Shown: positions 44,476-55,810, numbered from the stretch's first letter. The stretch is 64,000 nucleotides of DNA from Orychophragmus violaceus (GCA_030180135.1 CM058236.1:372001-436000); one strand, 5' to 3'. A program made the numbers and translations. The notes: a model not told the origin generated them from the letters alone.

Positions 44476-45839
44476 GGCCCGGGACTCCCGATGGCCCAGT
44501 CAAGAAAACCAGACTATACAGTCATGTAATCATTAATGTCTGGGACTCCCAATGACATTTATGAATCACAAACCGTCTTATCCACGCAAAAGCAGACACC
44601 CTCACACTGTAAGGCCATGAATACAATTGAATGGGCTTCGACAGCTGACATAGAATGGACAAGACATCCAACGCTTGATATTATTTGAGGTTCGTAGTTT
44701 TATTTAAAATTCATTCCCAAAATAGAAGATTACTATTTCGGGAAACTTTCCATTTTTGGAAACCTACTATTTTTGGAAACTTTCTAAAATTGGAAACTTT
44801 CTAAAAACGGAAACTTTCTAACTTTAGAAATTTCTTTAAAATCCAAAACCCGCAAATCCAGAAACTTCTAATTTAAGAAACTTTCTAATTTCAAAATTTC
44901 GGAAACTTTAATTTAAAATCGATTTATAATTTTATAAAATAAATTTTAAATTAATCTGAAGAAAGACTCAAATAATTGGCCCAATTGTTTTAACTTCTTG
45001 GCCCGAGGCCCAAGAATTGGTCCATGTCCAAGACATGACCCAATTGTCCAATTAAATGACATAACCGGTCTGGTTCATTAAAATTGGTCTAACCAAATTT
45101 TAATTACTACGATGACCACAATTGTCAACCGGTTATTTACTAAACCGGATTTTCTCAATTTATTTGGTCCAACCAAATCAAATTAGAAAATCCTGGTTTA
45201 GGCACTAAATCCAATAATTCTTTCGACATTGGATTTCTTGTCCCGGTTTAACCAGACTTAATAAAATTATTAAATCTGTTTATTAAACCAGGACGAATTA
45301 ATTTTTATTCAAAATATTAAACCGAGCCTTAAACCAACCATGTCGATCGATGAACCAACCGGGTCGATCGATCCATCAACCACATCGGTCGATGCTCTCA
45401 GCATCGATCCTGCATCGATCGTGCATCGATCCTGTATCGATCGATGCTCTCACGCATGCACTGAACCGAGCCAAAACCCTAACCGTGTCGATCGATGCAC
45501 CAACCGCATCGGTCGATGCACCAACATCGAACCTGCATCGATCCTGCATCGATCGATGCTTTCACGCGTTAACAGGTTTTGCCGATAGACTGTATCGACC
45601 GATCCATGCGATCGTATCGATCGATCCATGCGATCGCAGTCGATACTGACTTTTGAAAATCGCATTCTACCAAATCATATAGCTTGGTTTCTGCGATTTT
45701 ATGTGTGTTTAGGTTTCAATTCCTTGTTGCTTAAGTGATTTCTCTTATCAGTAGTTGATTCAAAACACTTTTAAACAAGAAAACAATCCTAAACATGAAT
45801 CTAAACAAGAAAAACCAGAACCATAAGCTCTGATACCAC
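44476..45839 (-). other. Copia-3 leader with TCGATCGATGC array and primer site
   Basis: AT-rich text with GGAAACTTTCTAAAA repeats (44700-44900), AACCGG-bearing text (45060-45260), then a dense array of TCGATCGATG/CATCGATC motifs at 45340-45660. The array holds an imperfect ~100-bp duplication. The primer site GCTCTGATACCA at 45827-45838 is perfect. Confidence 0.85.
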
Positions 45840-46513
45840 TCAAGGAATGTTTAGTTGATCCTGATTCAATTCTCTGATTCATATCATCCTAAACATGCTG
45901 ATCTAGGTTCTTCTCGAATAGAAACAATTGATGATCTCACCTTTTACCTGTTTGTTGCAGCGGAAGGAGATAGAACAGGTCAGAGATCAGAGAAACACCG
46001 AGAGATGAATCCTCCAAAGGTTCACACACGCGATCACAGAAAACGGCTGCTAGACCACCAGGAACTCGGCGCAGAGGGAGAGAGTTTTCGGCTCAGGGGC
46101 TAGGGTTAATTGTTCTGAACTCGAGTTTTATCTCATAAAACTTGTCCGGTTCCGTTTGGGCCATTTGGCCCAAACACCAATTAACTCGACGGTATTCGCG
46201 CACTGTGTCGACCGACACACCTTGTGTATCGATCGACACACAGTGGCTAAACCGTTTTATTCTCTCTAAGTACAGTAAATGCCTAGCACTTTTACCGTAC
46301 TTCTGCTAAAACGTTCCTACACATTTTCCTGTTAGCTTAGGCGTGTGACCCATATGGGATCATATAATAAAGGCAATAAGTCCAAGACTTATAGATCATG
46401 AGCGGACTCTAGCAAGCCATCATGACCCCCAGTATTATATGACTTATGTCTGATCATTGACATACTCTTACTTTCTAGAGACAGTACCGAGATTACTGGA
46501 CACAATTCCAACA
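45840..46513 (-). repeat. Copia-3 5' LTR (674 bp)
   Basis: Same length as the 3' LTR; its left terminal bases are TC instead of TG. The CG-rich motif module is repeated at 46201-46245. Confidence 0.93.
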
Positions 46514-47591
46514 TGACCACCAATCGTTCCTGATCCAACAATTATGTAGAATATGATTTGGCTATTTAACATGTACCTTAGCCTTTATAGCGAATCAGTA
46601 TGGAATCAGCTGAACCGTTTAGCTCCCTTGTTCCTTTGCCTGATCAGTCCATTCGTTGCTTTATTATCTCGTCGGTTGGAAGCCAGAACCAATCATTGGT
46701 AAGGTATGATCCTTAATTAGTTTACCCATCTCGCCGGGTCTAACCCATGGGCGGATCAGCCCATATCCGGTGTCCGTTGAATAACCTCCTCAGCCTTCCT
46801 AGCCTTTTGTCAATTCCAGTCGTGACCCGACCTATGCGACTGTCACGCCTTCCTCCGCGACCCAACCCATGCGACTGTTATGCCTTCCTCCGCGAGCCGA
46901 CCATGCAATCGTCCCACTGCTGATCGCTCCTTATTCCTTAACCACCAAGATATGTGTGTGGACTGCTCATCCATGTTCACGAACACATGCGGCCGTTCCA
47001 CGAACGGACACGAATGTCCCGCGGATGGGTACGTTCGACCCGCAAACAGGCGCAACCGTCCTTGAACGTCCCACGGTCGTCTGTGAATGGTTACGGTCGT
47101 CCGTGAACATCTTGCGGTCGTCCGTGAACAGACACGACTGTCCGTGAACTCCCGCGTTTGTCCGCGAATGTCCTGCGGTCATCCGTGAACAACTTGCGAT
47201 CGTCCTCGAATGCCTCATGGATGGTTTCGGTTTTCAACCACCCATGACCTCGGTGATTGGCCTGTCATGGTTTCTCCTTGATAATCCTCTTATGTCTTTG
47301 AGAAATTTAGGGAATTTCTCTTCCTTTTAATGCATGTTCTGAACTCCCTTCAACCGCCCCAATAGCCTTCACCAAGGCCGGCCATTCCCTTGAAGGAATT
47401 CGGCCTTAAGACCCTTGATCCTTTGCCTTGGAGCCTCTCTGATTTACCTCAACAAGTTCTGCGATTTCTTCTGTGTGTGCAACTGAAAAACCGCCATCAT
47501 TCCTTCTTAAGAACCGCCCTAATTTTCCTTTAAATCCACAGGACTCTTCCCTTGAAGATCCGTCCATAAACTCCCTTTCTTCACCCATGGC
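46514..47591 (-). repeat. LARD-family LTR, second piece
   Basis: Resumes after the TGACC duplication and matches 466-576, then the 1020-1400 type sequence. It has a shorter minisatellite at 46975-47225, then text without counterpart in the left LTR. It is cut at ATGGC (47587-47591) by Athila-2. No gene seen. Confidence 0.8.
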
Positions 47592-48771
47592 TGATATACC
47601 ATGGATTTTAGGGATTTTAACCATGGTATATGTCTTTGTTATCGAGTCTTTCTATGTGTTTTGGAGACTTTTCAGGTGTTTTACAGGTTTAAGAACATCT
47701 GGAGCCTAATTGGATGTTTTGGGAGCATTTGAAGCAATTCTGCACTATTTAGAGACTTCACAGAGTTCACTGGCAGCATTTTCGCCTTGCAACGGTCGTT
47801 GCAGTTCTGCAGTGGTCGACGCAGTAGGTAGACGCAGTTCTGCACCCAAAAATATGCATTTTGGAGAAATTACTGTTTTTGCCCAGAAACTTCCCAGACT
47901 TGCAAAAAGGCCCCCAGACGTGTTTTAGACTATATATTAGGGTTTTTAGCCACTTGTTTAGGCTACGCTTTCATAACTAAGTTTTATTTTATTAGAGAGA
48001 GTTAGGGGCTGATCATGTTCTCGAAAGAGAGAGGATTTCGAACCCCAGTTCTTTATTATTATATGCTATTTGGTTTTCTATTCAAGATGTTTTCTGTTTC
48101 GATGATTATGTCTGAGTAGATTACCTGTTAAGTTTAGGGATTCTCATTAGGAATTTCATGGAATTATAGGTTGATAGATCTGTAGGGATTCATATCTGTT
48201 AGTTCTTCATCTATGATTGTTCTTACTGCTTAAATCTGAATTAGCTACCCATATTTATGATGTTAGGTTGATTGATGCAACGACAGTTGGTTAATTAGCT
48301 AGAAAGAACCTAGATAAGCAATTTAATTACTCGCAAAGGAATTTGGTTTAATTAGATTGTGACCATATCGAAATTGGAATTAAAGCTGGTTTAATCTGTT
48401 AGTAATTGCAAAGGAATTTGGAATGCTGCACTTAGACTTAGAGAATTCTCGCAACGACAGTTGGTTAATTCTATATCTGTGTTTGAGTTCTAGAATAGCT
48501 CTTAATTAGATCCCGATTGATTGATTGCATGTGTTACTGATTTCCTGAGAACTCCCTAGACTTAACGCTTCGCTTCCTTGCTCACAACTCGCTTGATTTA
48601 CTTTCTGCTGTCTGATTTACTGCTTTCTCATCATATTTGCTTTCTCCTAGTTTAATCTTTTCTGTTCTTAATCTATCGTTGACCGGAGTCCCTGTGGATT
48701 CGATACCCTAAGTACTACAACTACATTACTGTGCACTTGCAGTTAGTATAGGGATAAAACTCGACCTATCA
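47592..48771 (+). repeat. Athila-2 5' LTR (1180 bp)
   Basis: TGATATACCATGG...GACCTATCA. TATA box TATATATTA at 47931-47939. A degenerate motif pair (CAACGGTCGTTGCAG, then GTGGTCGACGCAG) at 47793-47835 lies about 100 bp upstream of it, the same relative place as in Athila-1. Confidence 0.92.
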
Positions 48772-48777
48772 AGTTTT

Positions 48778-48795
48778 TGGCGCCGTTGCCGGGGA
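48778..48795 (+). promoter_or_regulatory. Athila-2 primer-binding site (tRNA-Asp)
   Basis: TGGCGCCGTTGCCGGGGA, six bases after the LTR, complements the plant tRNA-Asp 3' end, allowing for the added CCA. Confidence 0.92.
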
Positions 48796-48940
48796 CTCTT
48801 TTGAGTCTTCGATAGATTTGAACTTAGGGTTTAGACTAGGTTTTTTGTTTTTATTTTTTGTTACTAATTTTTCTTTTTCTTTTTCTGTTCTTGCCTTTTA
48901 GGTACGCCTGTAATCGCCTTGTATCGATCGACACGGTCTT

Positions 48941-50392
48941 GTGTGTCGATCGACACATCGTCGAGCTTGCATCGATCGACACTACTCTGCATCGATCGAC
49001 ACAGCGCGTAAGATGATGGGAATGATGGAACGGATGTTGGAAAATCAGCAGAATAACTCGTTCTGCAGAGGCTATGGTTCCTATTCATTCACCAGGAATT
49101 ACGAATCTCCATCATATCAGCCTGTTCCTCCTCACAATACACAGTCTGATAAGCTGATGAGCATGATGGAGCAGTTATTGGAAAAACAGGAAGAAGATTT
49201 GAACTACATCAATGGCTCTGGATTCCAAGGAAACAGGTTTGGTAATCAGCGAGGTAACAAGTTCTTTAATGGTGGACAGAGGAGTGCTTTCACAAGCAAT
49301 CAAAACTCTTCTGTATATGGACAGACTGCTGTTTATCAGAAGCCTTTGCAGCAAGGTAATTCTCATCAGAGAACCTATGAAACTTATCAGACACCTCCTG
49401 CTGCTAATGCTTATAAGAGCAAGATGGAATCCATGATGGAGCAGTTGCTAGAGGATCAGAATAAGACTGCTATAGATTTCGACAGGAAGCTGGATGCTAT
49501 GCATGAAAATCTGAATGGGAAGTTTGAATCTCTGAGCACACATGTGAAGACGCTAGATGTTCAAGTTCAACAAACAACTGGAGCAATACAAAGGCAAAAT
49601 GAAGCTGGGAAAACTAAACAGAAGCTGTACATCAATGATGCAACCATAAGAGATGAGATTGACTTGCTGGGAGAAGAAGAGAGCATAATCTCGGATTTTC
49701 TAGGTGAATTCTGTCTGTCTGAGACAAGCATCGATCGACATAACTCATGCATCGATCGATGCAACCCCAATCCGTCTAATGGAATTGAGCATAATCGCCT
49801 TGTGTCGATCGACACACCTACTCTATCGATCGACACAGATCGCAGACGAGACCAGAGGCCTGCAACAGTCCAAGAACGAGTCTATAAGCCAATTGTGCCA
49901 TATCCTAAGGTTCCTAAACCCTCTAAACAAGAGCTAGAAGTGGCTAACTGCATGAAAGTGATGGATAAGAAGGTGAATGAAACACCACCAGTTGAAGCTT
50001 CGCGAGTTCATGCAAAGAAGATGATCTCCACTGATGGTCATCTGAAAGAAGAAGTTCAGAGTGGTGGAACTACAGTATCTGAGAGTGGAGAGAAGAAGAT
50101 GGCGGTTCCTCTTGAACATGCTCTAACATCTTCAGTACCTGTAACTGCTCATAAGCAGAAAGCTCCAGACATCAGATCTGCACCAAAGGTAAGGTATAAA
50201 TCACCTAAGCTTAAACCTCCTGACCACATTGTTTTGAATGCAGGAAAACGCAGTATCCCACCCAAGCTTCGCTCCCGCCCTGATTCTGTTTACTCTTTCC
50301 TTGGGAGACCTCATGATCTGACAGCATACACACCACCCTGGATGAAGAGATATTCACAGAGACATTCAAAGTCTCTGTTGAAACCGCCATGA
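48941..50392 (+). CDS. Athila-2 shortened Gag-like protein without capsid or protease domain
   Basis: An intact 483-codon frame. The N-terminus is motif-derived (CRSTHRR, SASIDT). The capsid domain of Athila-1 is absent. What remains is a low-complexity, coiled-coil-like linker with three KMESMMEQLLEDQNK-type repeats, another motif-derived stretch (near residues 264-300) and the conserved tail (GEKKMAVPLEHALTS, PPKLRSRPDSV). The protease-like DLGSS segment is deleted between residues 345 and 375. It may be a deletion product with no function, though the frame is kept open across both deletions. The start ATG lies inside the motif cluster and is uncertain. Confidence 0.6.
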   Translation: MCRSTHRRACIDRHYSASIDTARKMMGMMERMLENQQNNSFCRGYGSYSFTRNYESPSYQPVPPHNTQSDKLMSMMEQLLEKQEEDLNYINGSGFQGNRFGNQRGNKFFNGGQRSAFTSNQNSSVYGQTAVYQKPLQQGNSHQRTYETYQTPPAANAYKSKMESMMEQLLEDQNKTAIDFDRKLDAMHENLNGKFESLSTHVKTLDVQVQQTTGAIQRQNEAGKTKQKLYINDATIRDEIDLLGEEESIISDFLGEFCLSETSIDRHNSCIDRCNPNPSNGIEHNRLVSIDTPTLSIDTDRRRDQRPATVQERVYKPIVPYPKVPKPSKQELEVANCMKVMDKKVNETPPVEASRVHAKKMISTDGHLKEEVQSGGTTVSESGEKKMAVPLEHALTSSVPVTAHKQKAPDIRSAPKVRYKSPKLKPPDHIVLNAGKRSIPPKLRSRPDSVYSFLGRPHDLTAYTPPWMKRYSQRHSKSLLKPP

Positions 50393-51625
50393 ATCTGATA
50401 TCTTCCCATAGTCAAGCTAATGACTCAAAACAAGCGCTGAGTGGGAGGCAACCCACTGTTAGGTTCATTTTTATTTTCATTTTTCGTTTTGATTTTGGTG
50501 TTTTGATTTTTCTGTTTAAGTGTGTTCAGAGGCATGAGAAACAGGCAGAATCGCCTTGCATCGATCGACACACCTAGTGCATCGGTCGATGCAGTCGCGA
50601 TTTACGGTTTACCGAATCAATTGCGGTTTAAACATCGGTTATTCACATAACCGCGAGCATATTCGCCTTGCATCGATCGACACACAGTGTGGCATCGATC
50701 GACACAGGGCGACAACAGGTAAGTATTCTGCAACTTTTCGGATTACACTTCAATTTGATTATTCTTTTACCGAACCTAGGCTTGATTACACTGGGGACAA
50801 TGTAGTTTAACTGTTTAAGTGTGGGGGAGGTCGCTACTGACGCACGCTTTTGTTTTCTTAGAGTCAGTCCTTTGTTTTTCAATTGTTTTATTGAGTCAAA
50901 ATCAGTATGAAACTATGATTTTTCGAGGAAATTTTTCGCTTAAACAGGAACTAAGTGACCATTGGACAGACTTGCAGAGCCTGTATGACTGTTAAAAAAC
51001 CCAACACGGTTCAACCTACTGAGGACACCCACATCACTTCAGGTATCAAAAGATCCTTTTACTGACTTCACCTTAATACTGACTTAATTTTCTCACCTAA
51101 GGGCTTGGTATACTTTGTGTCGGATTCCTTTGTTAGTTCTGACACAGCCTGTAAACCTGTCCTATTTGGTTCCCTTCTCCCCTTCCATAAAGTAAAAAAA
51201 AGTAATAAACTGAGGATGAGTTAGTAACTCCGAAGTGGTCATGGGAGTAGTAGCAAACACTATTATCTCTTGTGTGATCCATGGAATGTGTCCAAAGTAC
51301 ACCCCTTAACAGGAAGAACACTGATAAAAAAAATAAAATGATACCCAGTGGGGAAAAATCAGTTGTTAAGGAAGGGAAAAGAGAAGAAAGGGACCAGAGA
51401 AAGATAGTATGGTGGTCTAGAGCTGACAAGGTAAGAATCCATATGCCCTTTGATCGATACTCCTTAGGTGAGACCGCACTTAAATACTTGCAGAAGTCAG
51501 TAGGGTGAATTTGAATGCGTGAATGTGATTGTGGAGTTTACTTGGGATAGTTGCTAAGTGTGGGGGAAGTACATTGTGGTCTTGAGTTCTGTAGGAAAGT
51601 TTTCAGTGGATTACTAAGTGAATGT
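50393..51625 (+). other. Athila-2 non-coding 3' region
   Basis: Aligns with 14797-16000 of Athila-1. It contains conserved hairpin 1 (50440-50457), motif pairs at 50556-50593 and 50667-50706, purine tracts AAGTGTGGGGGAGG (50817-50830) and AAGTGTGGGGGAAG (51556-51569), and a short poly-A stretch. It is interrupted by the Tat element at AATGT (51621-51625); the last part with hairpin 2 is at 62532-62647. Confidence 0.8.
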
Positions 51626-52138
51626 TGTGGATCCTAAAACCCACACTCAAATTTAGAGTGTTTAGATGAGCTGATTTATAAAGTAGGTGGGCTAGATTCT
51701 TGGTTAAACGTGATCAAGGAGCTTAACAATAATGGAAAAGTGGATTTATATTGATTTAGACGTAAGAACACTAAGAACTCAAGCTACAGAGCGATTACAA
51801 AGTCTTAATGCTAGGTTAGAATGTGAATGAATGATCGGATCCCTTTCTCCAGCCGCCGTCGTCTCCTTATATAGCCCTGGTCTTTGCAACTGCTTTCCCG
51901 GATCTGAGGAGTTGGCTCCAACGGCATGCGAGATTCTCGGGATCGTGTGCTGACTCGTCTCCTCCTTCTCAGTCGGCTTGTTGCCAACGGTTCAGATTGT
52001 CGCCTACCGAGCTGTACTTCGGAGTCGGAGCTTCTTTCGCCGAACTGGGCCTGAATGTGAATGTTTTTGGGCCTGTCCATTAAAACATTCAAAGCTTTAT
52101 TCAACCAATTTACTGGTGAGTGAATTTGAGCCCAAACA
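51626..52138 (-). repeat. Tat 3' LTR (513 bp)
   Basis: Plus-strand TGTGGATCCTAAAACC...GCCCAAACA. TTGCCCCCCAGCCC, the complement of a polypurine tract, follows at 52139. The minus-strand TATA box TATATAAG is at 51873-51866. Confidence 0.94.
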
Positions 52139-52455
52139 TTTGCCCCCCAGCCCTTTAAGCGGATCCCCGAGCTTGAAGGGCGAGATCTTCTTGGGAAGGC
52201 CCACAGTCTTCTTGGATAAAGCTGAATCTTTTAGTTCGAACCGCGCCAGAGATATTTGGACGACTCGGCTTCTCGCGTGCACCGTCGGATAGCGCGCTAA
52301 AGGAAATCCCGCCAAAACGAGTGGATGAGATGAGCGCGTGATGCCAGCTGCGCGCGTCCGCAGCGCGTAGGATAATGCTCACGTGATTTGATGGTTGCGA
52401 TACGCGAGATTTGAAAAGATTTACGGAGTCCCGAGGTTGCGTAATTATGACGTCT

Positions 52456-52643
52456 TTATAACCCACTTCCTCGTGAACCCACTCTCCAATACACAACCGC
52501 CGTTCACAAGGTAACTTCCACTTCTCCTTTATAGCGATTGCTCTTCTTTCTTTTATTTTTATGCTTTAATTTCTCTCTTCTGTAACTTTCTTTTACTTGC
52601 TTGCGCAAAAGAAAACTACTTTCTTGAGTTTTTTCTTTGAACG
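52456..52643 (+). promoter_or_regulatory. Possible promoter and 5' untranslated region of the opposite-strand gene
   Basis: TTTATAAC near 52456 could serve as a TATA box about 190 bp before the ATG at 52644. A second TTTATAG occurs near 52529. Prediction only. Confidence 0.4.
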
Positions 52644-54909
52644 ATGTCGAAATCGAGTTTAGTTAGGGTTAAGAAAGAGAAGCAGTTAGCTGAAGAGGAG
52701 GAGTTCGAGCATCCCATTCCGACTACGAAAGCGGAGGACATCGAGAGTCTGTATTCGTCGCACGGCGTACCGAGGTCGGTGGAGTTGAGGCTTCTCGATC
52801 CCGGAGAGACGCCGGAGTCGGTTAGACCAGGCTATTGTTGTGCCTACAAGGCTTACTTTGAGAAGTGTAACCTGGTCTTCCCGATTCCTCGGTTCGTGTT
52901 GGATGTGATAGGCGAGCTTGGGATAGCGCTTCCGCAACTAACACCAAATTTCGTTCGCTACCTCATCGGCTTGTTGGTTAGGGCTCGAGAAGAGGGGATC
53001 CCATTCGACTTGTCCGTTCTTCACGATTTGTGTTCGATCAAACATAACTCGGCGACGGGGCTTTTCTATCTCTCTCCCCGGCGAAGTTTGGCGATTCTGG
53101 TGGCTGTGCCGAACCGAGAGGATCGTTGGAGAGAGCGTCCTTTTTGGTTCAAACTCGACCACCATTCAATCGGGAATTATGACCCCTCTAGAGTCGCGAC
53201 CTCGTGGTCGGAGTCTATTGGTTAGGGATAGCGTTTAGCTAGTTTTTTTTTTTTTTTTTTTTTGTTGCATGTCGGTTTTGCTTGGGAGTATCTGAATTTT
53301 TTGTCTGTTTTCAGAGATCCCGGAGAGGTACGGAATAACCCCTGCGATTAGAAGGCTAGCGGCTACTCTAGGCTCCAGAGACGTACTCTGGTCGTCGTTC
53401 ACCGTTGACAGAGTTAGGCGTGCGCTCGAACTCCCGGAGGTGATAGAGCCACTGGAGATTCGCCCTGCCCCGGTACTTCTTGGTGAGTATATGCATGTTT
53501 GCGAAAAATATCTTTTTACATACATTTTCTGTATATGCACCCTGGGTACTAATGTTTGACCGTTTCGTTTTGCAGCTTCCCGAGAACACTCGCTTTCCTA
53601 CGCTGCTTCGTCGAGCACAACCCAGACAAAGAAGAAGATGAGGAGACGTCCCACTGTTCGAGAGTCATCCAAGAGGCCTTCTGAAAAGGCGACATCTGGC
53701 GGATACGCGCCCATCCGTGCTGGCCAGTTGAGTGATGCTCTAGCTGGTGCGATTAACGATGGGAGGTCTGGAGGTGTTCCGCCGCCGCCTCCGCGTCGGG
53801 ACACGGAGTCTGGGAAGGGCCTGGAGGCTGTACGCCCCGACCAAGTGATTAACCTGAGTTCCAGGGCCACCGGAAGTGATTCCTCGGTGCAGCCTTCGAA
53901 CAAGAAGCCTCGATATGAAAAGGAGGCAGCTGTTGGGTCGGGCTCGTCGCATGCTCTGGGGTCCAAGCCGTTTCACTGGAAGTTTGACCATACGAAGGAT
54001 TTCCCGATCACAGATGATCCTGAGGGACTCGCTCATTTGCTCCGCCATTGAAAGGCCGTTGGATGTTCGCTCCCTTCGGTAAAGAACCTGATAGGCCGAG
54101 AGCTGTACATCAAGGCAATGACCGCTAAGGGGAAGGTAACTTTCGAGTCTTTGCTTCTTTTTCCCCTTTCCGGTTTTTAATGCCCATTTTATGTTGAGGC
54201 GGATAATCAGCTTGCAGCCTTCTACGAGCAGAACCTCAGGTGTGTCCCTCGTCAGGAGGAGCTCGAACAAGCTCAGAGCGTTGTGCACCAGTTGACCGCG
54301 AGTCTCAAGAGGTACCAGGAGGAGGTGAAGCTTTTCGAGGCTCAGCTCAACGTCGTTAAGTCCGAGCGCTCGATTTCCGTGGAGAGGAACGTTGCTCTGG
54401 AGCAGAAGGTCAAGGAGCTCCTTGAGAGGGCGGAGGGTGCGATTCGCTCGGCTAGGCATGACGGAATGAGGATCAGGGACGGTCACTATTATGACATGTT
54501 TGAAGCTCATAAGGATAAGTTCGAGAGGAAGAAGAAAGAGACGGACTGCGAGATGAAGGTTCAGGAGGTGGAGGCCAACATCGAGCTGATCAACCTTCTG
54601 CAAAGCGGGGTGACTACTATCGAGGAGGAGCTTCCCAAGCTGTTGGAGCAGAGGGAGACTTTCGCGAAGGAGTTCGAAGCTGCGCAGGTCTCCGACTTCT
54701 CTCTGAGCGCCGAGTCGCGTGCCATTCCTCAGATCTCTGAAGACTCGGTGATGCGCGTAGCTCGGTCCGCAGGGTTTAATGAGTTCGGGTCGAATGCCGA
54801 GATGATGGCGGGAACTGCGAGTACCGGAGCGAACCAGGCGGCAGAGATCGGAGTCCAGGAGAAGCAAGGCGGCGAAGGCGAGAAGGTTGGCGGTGAGGAG
54901 CAAGGCTGA
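52644..54909 (+). pseudogene. Tat antisense extra gene, four exons, one premature stop
   Basis: Exons 52644-53220, 53315-53482, 53576-54135 and 54199-54909. The introns have GT...AG ends (donors GTTAGG, GTGAGT, GTAACT; acceptors TTTTCAG, TTTGCAG, GTTGAG). Lengths add to 2016 nt, exactly 672 codons, in frame throughout. A single TGA at 54049-54051 (codon 407) breaks it and could derive from CGA. The N-terminal region (residues 70-175; CCAYKAYFEKCNLVFPIPRF, ELGIALPQLTPN, FYLSPRR) looks like the putative gypsy-type transposon family PF04195. The middle is a basic, low-complexity linker, and the last ~200 residues are a long coiled coil. Extra antisense ORFs are known in Tat elements; their role is unknown. 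A T-run in intron 1 (about 53243-53263) is a length hotspot. Confidence 0.82.
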
Positions 54910-55810
54910 TGTCTTCTCCTTAGAAAATTTTAATTTCTGTTTTTTTTTTGGAATCCCCTAAAGCCCCCTTTTGGGCTAAAGTTGAACTCTTCTTAATTTT
55001 GCTTTCGGTGTTGCCCGGGAGGGCTTTTATCCATAACTCTCTTTGGCTCAGGTGAGCCTTTTTAATGCACGCTTTTATGTTCATGTTTTCGTTTGAGTTT
55101 GGATTCTTTAGTTTTAGCAAAATATCGAGGTTCGGTTATGCGTTGTAAGTTTTCAAGTTGAACCTTTGAGTCGCTAAGTAGAACTCTTAATTTTTGTTAC
55201 TTAGTCTGGCCAGACGTTCCTTGTGTTTTGGAGTTCATTTCGCGACTTAGAGCCCTTTTTGATTTGCCGTGGTTTGGATACCTGTTTGACCCGTGCAAAG
55301 TCGTTTAGGGTTGGGTTCTGGGCTTTAGAGGATTACTCTGGAGGAATCCCCTGGAGTTTGCGGTTCGCGAGGCACTTAAGGTTTTAAGACTTAGCATGTT
55401 TGCGATTTGTGTTCGTAGCCCGCGTTTGCTGTAAAGAGGTTTGGAATGGACTCAGAGCGACGCGTAGCGTTGAAGTAAAACTTGTGTAAAGTAAGACTTT
55501 ATTTAATGTAAACTTTGTGGTTTGCAATTGCCAAGGTTTTAAGACTTGGTGAATTCGCAATAGCATGTGTTGTTTATCACGAAGCTTGATAGGAATACTG
55601 AGAGATATGTAACGAAAAATTTCATTAATGTATGCTTCAGAGTATACATTGATGTATTGGGTGATAACCCTGTACTCCCCCCGGAAAAAACGGAAAGGTA
55701 GGACGAAAGAATTTCTAAGTTTTTGGGTGTAGTGGCTGCACTCGAAGTTCGAGCTGCCTACGTACCCCGCCAAGGGATCAAGCCTAACGTAGTTCCATTA
55801 TTGTGAGTAC
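54910..55810. other. Non-coding spacer between the antisense gene and pol
   Basis: It would serve as 3' untranslated region for both convergent transcripts. At 55736-55796 it holds a motif, read on the minus strand as GGCTTGATCCCTTGGCGGGG flanked by ACGT-containing arms, that I recall as widespread in plant Tat elements. No frames with known domains. Confidence 0.6.

Larger units (their letters stand above)
38690..46513 (-). mobile_element. Copia-3, structurally complete Ty1/copia element
   Basis: 7824 bp on the minus strand with 674-bp LTRs (three differences seen by eye). The target duplication TGACC is at 38685-38689 and 46514-46518. It has a perfect primer site, a polypurine tract and one uninterrupted 1325-codon gag-pol frame. 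It is the only element here with everything needed to move by itself. Copia-1 and Copia-2 share its LTR body, leader and Gag but not its pol or its LTR hairpin module. Confidence 0.95.

Noticed and set aside
53740..54903. 387-codon minus-strand frame opposite the Tat antisense gene
   Set aside because: It is the shadow of exons 3-4, crosses intron 3, and has no domain. The plus-strand model has splice sites, a coiled coil and exact phase.
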